Positions 12,161 through 21,449 of a stretch of 64,000 bases of DNA are shown one piece after another. The stretch's first letter is position 1, and every line of letters starts with the position of its first letter. This DNA is from Lepeophtheirus salmonis (lineage: Eukaryota; Arthropoda; Copepoda; Siphonostomatoida; Caligidae): positions 9,537,907 to 9,601,906 of the forward strand of contig NC_092584.1 of assembly GCF_016086655.4 (NCBI RefSeq), written 5' to 3'. The position numbers and the translations under genes are program-made. The notes beneath the pieces were generated by a model. The model made no database searches, was not told the DNA's origin, and was given only the letters and a program-made list of their open reading frames with translations.

Positions 12161-12416
12161 GAAGAAATACTAAGCTAACTTATCACTCAATCTCATGATA
12201 AAAAAGTACGCAGTATCTCACACAAGACATGTATTAAAAAGCGCTTAAATCTACCGGATTTTTTTGCAAAATGGCTTTAAGACAAATGTCTTAAGGTAAA
12301 ATGGGGTAAATCACACTAAACTAGTGCAATTAATGAACGCTCTTAAAACATTTTTATTCTAATTTTCATTTGAATTAATTTTTCACTTTCAGTAGAAAAT
12401 ATCATCTGACAACATT

Positions 12417-13060
12417 ATGATATTCGACGTTCCACGAGTTCCGAGCCTTATACGAGTATTCCTTGCTGAATTATTAGGTACATTCCTACTCGTGTATCTC
12501 GGAGATGGAGCCATTGCTCAGACGGTTGTAGGAGGAAAATCATCTCCATTAATTTTCTCCAACTTCCTTTCCATTGCTCTTGGCTATGGTTTTGCCCTCA
12601 CCATTGGGATATTTGTGTCAGGTGGCGTCTCAGGTGGACATTTGAATCCTGCCGTCACTCTAGCCATGGCATCCATCAAAAAAATGAAATGGAAACTTGT
12701 CCCAATTTACATGATAGCACAATATATTGGAGCGTTCCTGGCATCTGGGACTTTATTCGGCGTGTATAGAGATGGGATTATATTTGTAGAGGGGGGCTAT
12801 AACAAAACGGAGAAAACACAAGGGATCTTTGCTTCATATCCGAGTGCGGACATTAATGCAAGTGTTGCGAGTCTCTGCTTTGATCAAATCCTTGCCACAG
12901 CATTACTGATTATAATTATTCTTGCTGTCACAGATGATAAAAATATGAAAATCATATCAAGTCTTGTTCCTATATCAATTGGATTGGGACTCACTGCCAT
13001 TCATCTAAGCTTTGGGGTGAACGCTGGAACGGCTATCAATCCAGCTAGGGACTTTGCTCC
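12417..13060 (+). CDS. glp: Aquaglyceroporin, coding exon 1 (residues 1-214 plus two bases)
   Basis: Major intrinsic protein family: a membrane channel passing water, glycerol and other small neutral solutes. Hydrophobic segments lie at about residues 11-34, 49-70, 95-115, 153-171 and 178-200. The first half-helix carries GGHLNPAV (Asn77-Pro-Ala). The second carries GTAINPARDF (Asn208-Pro-Ala-Arg211-Asp212); the Asp after NPAR is the family signature separating aquaglyceroporins from water-only aquaporins. By hand alignment with bacterial GlpF, Tyr57 occupies the aromatic pore position, Arg211 the filter arginine, and Thr205 the position of the second aromatic, so selectivity may differ. The exon ends in the donor gtaagt at 13061, inside the Pro215 codon. 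A pyrimidine-rich acceptor (ends at 12392) lies 24 bases before the ATG. The reading frame from that AG begins with TAG, but using the AG at 12394-12395 instead would allow an N-terminal extension, so an upstream exon and another start are possible. Confidence 0.93.
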
Positions 13061-14459
13061 GTAAGTAATCATTATACAATATATACTTTTTTGTTTTAGG
13101 ATTGTATCGGTCCTTAACATGGGACTTAATATCCCTCCCGTACCACGTACCCTCCTTAAGAAGTGTTCCAAATTATAGGGTGCCCACTGGAAGGCATCAT
13201 TTACACTTACAATACATTAAAGTATATAGGTCAGTTGACAAATTTAATTAGTCTATTAAAGATTTAAGTATCTTTCAATGGTGACTTGGAAGATTTGCTT
13301 TGCGAAATTTGCCCACTAATGACTACAAAAATACACTACAAATCACTTCAAGCATAGGACGATCCATTTTAAACCTTAAGCTATAAGTGAGAAGATATAT
13401 TTTTGCCATAATACGAGGGTTGTTTGAAAAGTCCGTGCAAAGTCAAATAGTTAAAAACACTCCAAATTTCAGCCAGGGCAGTGTATTTCTTTCCGTTTGG
13501 CATTCGTTTGAATCGAGGAAGTGGAGTAACTTTCAAAAAAATGTATGTTGATTAAAAATTACTTTATGAAAGTCTTAGGAGACTAAAAAGAAGCTTGAAA
13601 CAAATTATGGAGACTATACCTTCGATTAGAACAGTTAACAAGTTGTTTTAAATTTTTTGGAATGGCCATATGGGCACAAGTAACGTTCAACTTTCTGGAC
13701 GCCCTGTTTAGGTTAATACTCTAGAAATTATTCATAAAATTCATAATATGGTGATGGATCACGAATGAGTGAAGGTGCGTCAGATTGCTAGTGCTGTGTG
13801 AATCTTGAGTTGTAACACTATTTCAATTAATTTTGCAACCACAACTGCTAACATGTGAGCTGTTGCATTGTCGTGATGGAAAACGATTTTTTTGTGACCC
13901 AATCGTGAGCATTTTTCTCGCAGTTTATTTTTCAAAAGGTCCAATAACGATGAATAATATGCATCTTTATTACCTTTTTCCAGATAGTCTAATCCAAAAG
14001 ACAGTCATCATAATCTATCCGGCCGATTCTTCCATTAAAACGAATGCCAAACAGAATCTGCCTGAAATTTGGTTCCTGTTCTTCCATGAGATACTACTAA
14101 CTAAACATAACCTTCATACGCGCCAGCTGTGCCATCTCATGGACTTTTCAAACGATCCTCGTAAATGAAGGAAAAAGTTAGGGCGGGCGAAAATTCCTGG
14201 GGCGAAACATCCTTCAACCCTTTCAATCAACCGAATAGTTAACCATTATTCTTAATTTAGATGTAATATAGCATGTTTATTCTTATAAAAACTGGTGAAG
14301 ATTGATTGATAATGACTGATATAAATGATGACATCATTAAGGAAAGTAATATTTTATGGAACAGGTTTTGCCGTCCGATTCGAACGTGACGTCATTTTTT
14401 TTGATACCGATACATTCCTAATTTTTTTTGGAAGGAGTTACTCATTTATGTTTTTACAG
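13061..14459 (+). other. Intron of the aquaglyceroporin gene
   Basis: Bounded by a consensus donor gtaagt and a T-rich tract ending in cag. About 1.4 kb, of which 748 bp is a TA-flanked mariner insertion (13414-14161). Outside the insertion it is ordinary AT-rich DNA with no other open frame that I recognise. Confidence 0.85.
13414..14161. mobile_element. Rearranged mariner element in the aquaporin intron
   Basis: Terminal inverted repeats start CGAGGGTTGTTTGAAAAGTC (13414) and, reversed, CGAGGATCGTTTGAAAAGTC (14161), each flanked by TA (13412-13413 and 14162-14163), the mariner target duplication. The left half reads on + as the N-terminal part (NVQLSGRPV, then VNTLEIIHKIHNMVMDHE). The right half reads on the minus strand as the central catalytic part (IMMTVFW, AYYSSLLDLLKNKLREK, IVFHHDNATAH with the second catalytic Asp). 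The third-Asp region is absent and stops abound. The two halves therefore face opposite ways between one pair of termini. Confidence 0.8.
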
Positions 14460-14616
14460 ACGATTATTCACGTTCATTGTTGGGTATGGAAGTGGTCCCT
14501 TTGTGGCTGGAAAACACTTTTTCTGGATCCCTTGGATCCTTCCTCATGTGGGTGGAGTTCTTGGAGCCTTGATTTATGAGTACATGATTGAGCTTCATCA
14601 TCCAATAGATGTATGA
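14460..14616 (+). CDS. glp: Aquaglyceroporin, coding exon 2 (residues 215-266 and stop)
   Basis: Completes the channel gene begun at 12417. The acceptor is a T-rich tract ending in ttacag at 14459; joining it to the donor at 13061 restores the frame and reads NPARDFAPRLFTFIVGYGSG, exactly the expected continuation after the second NPA box. Residues 236-256 form the sixth membrane span (FFWIPWILPHVGGVLGALIY). The frame stops at TGA 14614-14616 after HHPIDV, giving 266 residues, normal to slightly short for the family. The stop overlaps a possible donor (GAT followed by gtatga at 14611), and family members often continue past the HHP motif, so a further 3' exon with a longer cytoplasmic tail is possible. 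A candidate polyadenylation signal AATAAA lies at 14737-14742. Confidence 0.88.
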
Positions 14617-14736
14617 ATCTTGTTTAGATTTCTAGTGTAATCTTCAATTCTTCTTTTTATAAAACCTCCGTAGTGAATAATTTATTATTTATGTATTTAT
14701 TTGAACGAAATTTGTTAATATATATTCAATAGGTAT

Positions 14737-14742
14737 AATAAA
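14737..14742 (+). promoter_or_regulatory. Candidate polyadenylation signal of the aquaglyceroporin
   Basis: AATAAA hexamer about 120 bases after the stop codon. It applies only if exon 2 is the last exon; in DNA this AT-rich the hexamer also occurs by chance. Confidence 0.4.
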
Positions 14743-14767
14743 TAGTTCTACAAAAATCCTGATTTTT

Positions 14768-15424
14768 GAATTTTTGAGTGTTCAATTTCTTTAAAATCTA
14801 AACATTTTGAATTTTAAACTTCAACAAGGTATAATTTATGAATTAAGAACGTAATTTTAACAAAATGAATACTATAATTAAATGCGTGTCTGAGATATCT
14901 TAATAATTAATGTAGCCGTCTATAGCGGCAATGATGGCTTCCAGGTAGTGGGAGAGTCCTGGTACCTGCTTCGGTTGTAGTCCTCTAGACTTATTCAAAG
15001 GAATCTTGCAACGAAAGTGATGGATTTCTTTGATTGCTGGTGTAAAAAGTGGCCTCTCCAGACTCTTTCCACCCACTTTTTTGATATCTCTCTAGATATT
15101 CTAGCATCAAACCCCAAAACTTGCCAGGATTGACCTAGGTTGCTCTCTTTCACTCCTTTGGCTCTAGTTTGGCCTTTTTAACAGAGCCCTATTTCCTCTC
15201 CAACGTTTGGTATTTGCCGACAGAGTAGACAATGGTCTTGGATACACCCAACTGCTTGGACGTGAGGGAATGGAAATGGTACGTAAGCTAGAGAGGTTGT
15301 GTTTCTTTTGTCTTGTAACTAATTGTTTATGCTTTAATATACCAAAATATCAATAAATTTCAATCACTCAGCCTTTATGATTTATTGATTTAGAGATTTT
15401 TCCGATTTCAATGTACCACCCAGT
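14768..15424 (-). mobile_element. Non-autonomous maT-like derivative just 3' of the aquaporin
   Basis: Same family as 56593-57027: both ends and the 'gcttggacgtgagggaatgg' versus 'gcttggattgtgtgaatgg' region align. The right end in reverse reads ggtggtacattgaaatc. Minus-strand fragments of transposase remain: the N-terminus (TSKQLGVSKTIVYSVGK, then YQTLERK), then KVGGKSLERPLFTPAIKE out of frame, fused to the terminal EAIIAAIDGYINY. The whole catalytic domain is lost. The left end is poorly preserved. Confidence 0.65.
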
Positions 15425-15646
15425 AATTATCTATTTGCAAAGGGAGTTTTTAAAGGGTATATCATATTTTGGATGGTACAAAATACCTAAAAATAGCCAA
15501 TTTTGAGCCAAAATGTCTTTAAGGGCCCGTAATTTCGCCAAAGTCAGCTTTTTGACTGTCCTACGCCGAAAAAGTCTTTTTGCAGGATGGATAGAAGGAC
15601 TCGACCCACCCCCTCCCACATTAAGGAATTTGTTTATTCTTAATGT

Positions 15647-16285
15647 CAGAGGTGTTCCATGGGGGAGGGCTGGAGGAGCTGTTGCCCCCTTTTTAAGGAA
15701 TAGAGGAGCTATTACCCCCCTTTTAAGGAATTTGTTTATTCTTACTAGAAAATGTAATATTTGAAAACAAATTTCAAAAAGCTTAATATTTGAAATTTAA
15801 TTAAATTTTCAATTTTTGTTCCAAAAAAATTTTATTGTCTGTAAATAGCTTTAGATTTTTTGAAATATATTTCCGCCAAAAGTTTATTTTTTTGATAATA
15901 GCTAAGGATTTTTGAAATTTTTCTCCGAAAAATTGAATATATGAAATTTAAGTATAGAAATTTTTTTCCCTCATGATTTTCTTTTTCAAGAAAATGTAAT
16001 TTTTAAATTTGTAAATAGCCATGAATTTAACTATTAAATAACTCTGAAATTTTTCTCTGGAAAAGATAATATTTTTATATTTAATTTTAGTAAATTAATT
16101 CAAAAAAATTTCAATTTTTTGGAAAAAAAAATAATTTGGTAATTATTTATTGGAAAAATTTAATTTCCAAAAAATTGTAAATTTTTTTTTTTATAAGTCA
16201 AAAACCCCCCCCCACACCAAAAAAATGAAAATAAATTTATATATATATATATATATACATACATAAAATCCTGCGAACGCCTTCG
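15647..16285 (+). mobile_element. MITE-like element with internal minisatellite
   Basis: Left end CAGAGGTGTTCCATGGGGG (15647) followed by the ggctggaggagc block and 'aaggaattt..ttctta ctagaaaatg'. That block is partly duplicated at 15663-15740. Right end ctgcgaacgccttcg (to 16285) in reverse fits CAGGGGCGTCCGCAG at about 12 of 16 positions. Identical AATGT pentamers flank both ends (15642-15646 and 16286-16290). Contains an AT run at 16238-16255. Confidence 0.65.
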
Positions 16286-16289
16286 AATG

Positions 16290-16975
16290 TACACACACGA
16301 AATCCTTATATTTAAATCATAGCCACATTTAATAATAGTAATAATACACATTAGGAAAGGCAAAGCTTGGAAGAATTAGGGTGGATTACTCTCAGGGCCA
16401 GAATAATCATAATCACAAAATGTAATTTATTCCACATGTTTCTAATTTATTTATTTATTATATGTATAGGCATATTATAAGAAAACAAACTTATTTACTT
16501 TGGATTAGACTGGGATGAAAAGAAGACAAATTATAATATAAATGTATATATTATGCATCTGGTAGTCCTACTTCCACGTAATGAATCCCTTCTCTGCTTC
16601 ATAACTACATAATTATTCATATAATAAATGTAGATATTAAATAAGTTTTACATAATTGTAGATGATCGTATTTATAGTTTCTGTATTCATATACATACCC
16701 ACTCAACCTTTCCTCAAAATATTGAAAATACGGTTGCTCACCATAGCCCAAGGATTGACATTCATACAACGATTTGGCTAGTACTAGTTCCCCTGTATCT
16801 AGCCCGTTTGACTACGTATACCGTACATTAAATACCTCATATACATACGCAATTTTGGGTTCACATCATGGGATGGGGATTTTAAATGCGGAAACCTTAA
16901 GGGTAATGTAAATGACTATTTATTTCCTAGTATTTATTCCATAATTCACAAATCCTGTCCTCTTCTTAATAAGGT
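16290..16975. other. Gene-free stretch; contains one arm of a two-copy repeat
   Basis: About 16770-16850 (agcccgtttgactacgta.ac.gtac.ttaaata) matches 57505-57570 (agcccgttgacctacgtaat). Nothing else recognised. Confidence 0.45.
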
Positions 16976-16979
16976 CCAT

Positions 16980-17270
16980 TAGGAAGACAATCACTCAGAC
17001 CAATCACTTCAAGCTTCAACCACAGACTCCAATCTGGCCCTGAACTGGGTTCAGGAAGGTGAGGAACTCCTTGTACATGTTGGCCACTGCTTTTATAATG
17101 GAAGTCCTCAATGAGTGGTGTCTCAGGGGCTCAGTTAATTCTAGCATATCAGTTATAAACCTTATAAAGTTCGGTCCTTGATGACGTCACTTCTCTTCAT
17201 TTTTTCTTTTTTTAAATCAGTTCTAACACTTAGAGTTTGGAGTACAGATCCCACCGGCACTGGAATGCAT
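16980..17270 (-). pseudogene. Miniature maT-like transposase derivative
   Basis: Minus-strand translation gives MKRSDVIKDRTL near 17210, resembling the N-terminal start of some D,D37D transposases. Within 100 bases it is followed by the C-terminal end HHSLRTSIIKAVANMYKEFL and, after a frame change, QFRARLESVVEA (about 17120-16990). Everything between, including all catalytic residues, is missing. Confidence 0.55.
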
Positions 17271-18700
17271 TAGCAAGGGAAGGTTGGGCAAATACTATCA
17301 TGTGACGTAATTAGGAGCGTGGTTTTTTTTTTTTGGGGGGGGAGGAATGGCGTGTGGGTTTTTTTATAACTTTGATAATAACCCTTTTTAGGAGAGACAA
17401 AAAACTTTTTTGAAATTTGTTAGAATTAAAACTTTTTGAAAGAGATAAAATTAGAGCTCATTACCTTTTTTTTATAATCATTTTAGAAAATGATTATAAA
17501 CTCTACGTGCTTATTTTAGCTCTACTGTTATCAAAATATTTTTAGGAATCGTTTGTGAAAATTGTTTTTGAGGGCTATATTTAACAACCTAGGATTTGTG
17601 TGAAAAAAAATATTTTTTTTTTATCATATCCCAGCTGTACGTTGTTATTTTACGTCTTAAACTTATTTTATTATTTAAATAACTTAACAATTTATAAAAA
17701 CTAAACTACAGTACTTCATAATATTGATTAGAGGTTGATACATTTTTTGACATGAAACATTCGTAGATACATATCAAATTACACATGCCCCTTAGAACCC
17801 TAAATGATACTGCAAAATCCATGGCTCCTTACTCTCCATATGACGGATATTGTAATGATTAGTTTACCATCTTGTTTTTGAGAGTCATTACAATCAGAAG
17901 GAGATGAGTCTCACTCTCGAATCCACCACTCTAAAAATTAGAAACATTCATTTATTATGGAAATAATATTAGTGCATCCTCTATTTTTCAATAATCATGG
18001 AACCGCAAAAACGGATCTCCCTCCCTTTGCCCCCCTACTTCCAAACATAAACAAGGACTATTATCCTAATCAATTTAGAAAATACAACAAAATATACATA
18101 CATAGGGAGCTTAAGGGTATGAACAACCACCACCTTTCTCTCTCTCTCTCATCCGAATTCCCAAGTGACAGTTCCCCCACTTTGTTGGAACATAGTACCA
18201 AACATCTTCTTTTCTTTTCCCTACTACATCCTAATAATAATAATAATGACATTAAAAAAAATGAAATGGTTCTTCAAAAGTGTTTTGTTTTTCTTCATTT
18301 AATATAAATGACCCAGGAGCAAGCAATTTATCCCCTCCTTTAATTCCTTTTCTTTCCTTTGCCACATGTTGGAAGAAAAAAAAAAGACCAACCACGAACC
18401 AATGTATTATTACCCCCCATGTGATTGATTTTGAAGTCTCATTCCCAATACATATGTTTGTAGATAATTTTTATTTACCCTGGGTTATTATTAGTGTTGG
18501 ATCCGTCTAACTAACAAACATACAAAGGCTTGAAGTCTTACATATATCCAATCTTATATGCTTATTGATGTAAGGCGTTTTTACTTTTTTAAATTGGAAC
18601 TGGCAGTTTGAAGAACAAATTTTATTTTCCTTGGCGGCAATTGTCATTATTATTTAAGTCTTGAGGTGTGAACTTCCTTTCCTTTGAAAACCCGATTAAA
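17271..18700. other. Gene-free stretch with microsatellites
   Basis: Holds a poly-T/poly-G run (17323-17343), a CT repeat (18134-18150), an ATA/AAT run near 18233-18247 and a short match (tattagtgttggatccgtct, 18490) to the repeat at 3580. The 116-residue frame at 17957-18307 is low-complexity, has no family signature and is not called. Confidence 0.45.
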
Positions 18701-18704
18701 TATT

Positions 18705-18960
18705 CAGGTGTGCACATCAGAGAGGGAGCGTAACCTTGAGGATTTGGTAACAGAGTGGAATTGAAGATCGAATTTGGAATCATTCTTACCAATTACACTG
18801 TCTATTTCCTTCTCCGACTCACAGCTGATTGTAGCTGATTTAATTAAACGTCATGATAGCTACGCCTCTCTTTTCCAAAGCAAACATCAAATTGTCAGGG
18901 TTACCATGTTGATTTTGGGTTTCTTTTTACATAACATGCCCATACACGATTTTCATCTCT
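18705..18960 (+). repeat. Dispersed ~250-bp repeat ('CAGCTGATTGTAGCTGATTT' family), copy A
   Basis: Shares an ordered set of motifs with eight other places: tgtgc.catca near the start, 'gtaaccttgagga', 'gaattgaagatcgaa', 'atttccttc', 'cagctgattgtagctgattt', 'aacgtcatgatagct', and 'ttgtcagggttaccatgttg'. Non-coding. It may be a SINE or a MITE; neither a pol III promoter nor convincing terminal repeats could be established. Confidence 0.65.
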
Positions 18961-19079
18961 ATTTATAGTTACTACATGAGCATAAATGACGTAACATAGA
19001 TAAGTTAAAATGTTTTGAGTGCACTAATGGGGTCTAAGATCACATCAACTGCCCGCTCTGCATGATATACTTATTTAGT

Positions 19080-19860
19080 ATACAGGGAGAGGACTCAAAA
19101 ATTATAAAACTTTAAAAGCTGTTTTCACTTCTCTATATTTTGATTTTGTACCATTTTTATGGCAAACTTTTGAAGCAAAAGTTTGTAATTCAACTATATC
19201 CTACGCTTTTTATACAATATGTCCCCTGCATTCTGAATGATGGCTGTAATACCGGGAGGAGCAGAAGCACATATGGCCTTGATTAAGTCAGAGAAAAAGC
19301 TGTTCCACTCTTACCTGATCACGGCTTTCAGGAAATTGACATTCGAGTGATCAATCTTGCTCGCCTTGCCCTCCATGAGCACATCGGTTGAGGAAGTCTA
19401 CTGGCCATGAGGCAGCCATGTTCTCCATGTAGAAACTCTGCAACTTCTTGGGCGTGTGTGCCGAGGCGCCGTCTTGAGTTAATACATAGTTGTCCATGGG
19501 GAACGTACTCTTTAACAATGGCAAGACATGGTACCTGAGGATCTTGCAGTAGACGTCCGTGTTGACATTTTCGTTTTTTTTTGTTGAAGAAATAGGCTAT
19601 TATCTTGCTGCAGTCGGACACCACGACGCCGAGGACCATTACCTGAGCTGGATGTTTGGTCCTGAAGGTTTCTTCGACCTAATCCCTTGATTCACCCAAT
19701 AAGTGATAATTTCTCCCGTTGAGAACAGCGTCCACTGATCTTGTGATCGACTTGTGTACGGAGGAGATTGCACAATCTCTGTCGTTTTGTTTGTTGCTCG
19801 GACATTATCGACTCTAGAAAAATCGAGTTTTTCAAAGCATATTTCAAGTGAGTTTGATAA
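19080..19860 (-). mobile_element. maT-like (D,D37D) deletion derivative, copy 1
   Basis: The minus strand begins with SEQQTKRQRLCNLLRTQVD near 19800. It then jumps over the rest of the DNA-binding domain and the first catalytic region to RNYHLLGESRD and FRTKHPAQVMVLGVVVSDCS (about 19690-19610). It continues with NYVLTQDGASAHTPKKLQSF (second catalytic Asp) and ends with MEGKASKIDHSNVNFLKAVI and NAGDILYKKR. The segment with the third Asp is deleted, and several frameshifts are present. The first deletion junction is the same as in 34158-34930, so this shortened form was probably mobilised in trans. The 3' flank 'ttttgtaccatttttatggc' also matches that copy. Confidence 0.8.
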
Positions 19861-20264
19861 ATTTTCAAGAAATTGTCGAATCTAGAAAAGTCAAGTTTTT
19901 TCCCCAGTTCGACTAATATTCAAAAAAGGAACCCAACACTATTTATTATTGATTTACAATCAAATTCCTCGGAACAATTGTTCTACAATATTCACAATCA
20001 CTGAACCTATTGTATCTAGTAAGTTGTTCTTTTAGATGAATTTGCAGTGTTCAATGTAAAATAATTGTTGTAAAAAGGTTGCGGACAAAAATATTGGGGT
20101 AATGTCATCGTGAAGCAATATCAATGAGAGCAATATGAGTGTGATTCATTACCAGACAATATCATCGTGTGCAATTACGTTGCAATTTATATTATATTCG
20201 GACGATAAAACTATTTAATGATGAAGAAACATGCCAGGATAAAATTCTACTAATCTATAATACA

Positions 20265-20590
20265 CCCCGACCCACAGTTTGTGTAGCTGACCTGGTAAGC
20301 CCCGTCCGTGGAAAGTTTAATTTACCTGGGACTGCTTCTCTGAGCATCAAGGTACCCTTCTAATATCCCAAAATAGTCTCCCGTCCACTGGTTCTACAGG
20401 TGAATTGCTAGGCTCCAGGGTAGTTTAACCTGCCCACTGCCATATTTCTAAGCACAAACGAACCCTTTTAACATGATATAATATACCTAGTCCACAGGTT
20501 GTTTAGGAGAACTGCTGGGATCCGAGGGAAGTTGAACTTATCCGCCGCCACTTCCCCGAGCATCAAGGAGCTTAATTAAGAAGTCTTATA
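20265..20590. repeat. Imperfect tandem repeat, three units of ~110 bp
   Basis: Units start near 20268, 20378 and 20487 with ccacagtttgtgtagctgac, tccactggttctacaggtga and tccacaggttgtttaggaga. Each continues with a 'gggaagtttaactta cc' segment and 'ctgagcatcaagg' or a decayed form of it. Less AT-rich than its surroundings. No open frame runs through the units, so it looks like a minisatellite or decayed element. Confidence 0.65.
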
Positions 20591-20704
20591 TATTCGAAGA
20601 ATACATACATTTAAAATACCATATTTCTATGGCTATCAAAATTTGGCAAAATAATATTTTTAATTTTTCATCAAATGTGGGATTAATTGAATGATTTGCC
20701 TTAT

Positions 20705-20760
20705 CAGGGGCGTCCGCAGCATTGTATTTTGGGGACTTAGTTTTTTTGTAAATATGTCTA
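20705..20760 (+). mobile_element. Isolated MITE end
   Basis: CAGGGGCGTCCGCAGCATTG is the best-preserved copy of this family's terminus, followed by tattttggggacttagtttt as at 47715. The rest of the element is not recognisable. Confidence 0.5.
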
Positions 20761-21150
20761 CCTTTTTTCTATAAGGGTTGATTTTCAAAATATCGGAAAC
20801 TCCAGCCAACCTTAGAGTTACAAACTTTAGAGAATCAATTTTATTGTTTGATTCTGGATCGATGGATGAAAATGGAATAATTATTTATTCAACTAAAAAG
20901 AGTATGTAAATAATGAGGAAATACCCTCATTGGTTAGTGAGCTTAAATTTAAAGTTAGTCCCATTATATTTTATCAATTATTTACGGTGGACGTACTTGT
21001 CATGGACAGAGTAATTCTATGTGTAAATGCACTTCTTTAAAACAAATATGGAGTTACATTTAATCCCATGAGTGTATTAGCTGATTTTGAATTAAAAACA
21101 CTATATCTTCAACTAAGGATGTTTTCCTTTTATTAAAAAAACTATAGGGT
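20761..21150. other. Gene-free stretch
   Basis: Nothing recognised. Confidence 0.35.
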
Positions 21151-21159
21151 GTTTTTTTC

Positions 21160-21445
21160 ATTTGGGTTAGTCGTTGTGGAGGCAAGTTCAAAAGTCAGGG
21201 CTACGACAAATTTATGCTGAAAATGAGGATATTCAACCTAAAATAAAGATATTTATTGCATTATCTTTCCTACCTCCTGATATAATTATAAATACTTTTG
21301 AAATCCTCACAGAAACATTTCCTGAGGATCTCAAAGTAATTGGGGATTATTTTAAAGATAATTAAATAGGTAGATATATGGAAAGAACGAGAAGAGAGCC
21401 AAGCTTTCGACCAGCTCTATGGAATATGAATAAAAGAATAATATA
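21160..21445 (+). pseudogene. Possible MULE-type transposase C-terminal fragment
   Basis: One + frame reads WRQVQKSGLRQIYAENEDIQ, then IALSFLPPDIIINTFEILTE and FPEDLKVIGDYFKDN, a stop, then IGRYMERTRREPSFRPALWN. The order 'KVQELGL..Y..ENE...ALAFLPP.DVI..FE.L...P.....DYFEDTYIGR..R..R.PPxFP..LWN' is what I recall for the region after the MULE transposase domain in arthropod genomes. One stop interrupts it and nothing upstream matches. Assignment from memory only. Confidence 0.5.
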
Positions 21446-21449
21446 ATAC

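Noticed and set aside
13833..14168. 111-residue + strand frame in the aquaporin intron
   Set aside because: It is the antisense of the inverted mariner half; the minus strand carries the real transposase similarity.
17957..18307. 116-residue open frame
   Set aside because: Low-complexity (Ser-Leu and Asn runs from CT and AAT microsatellites); no family signature.
19328..19639. 103-residue minus-strand frame taken as a protein of its own
   Set aside because: Only its start is in the transposase frame; the rest is an off-frame reading of the deletion derivative.
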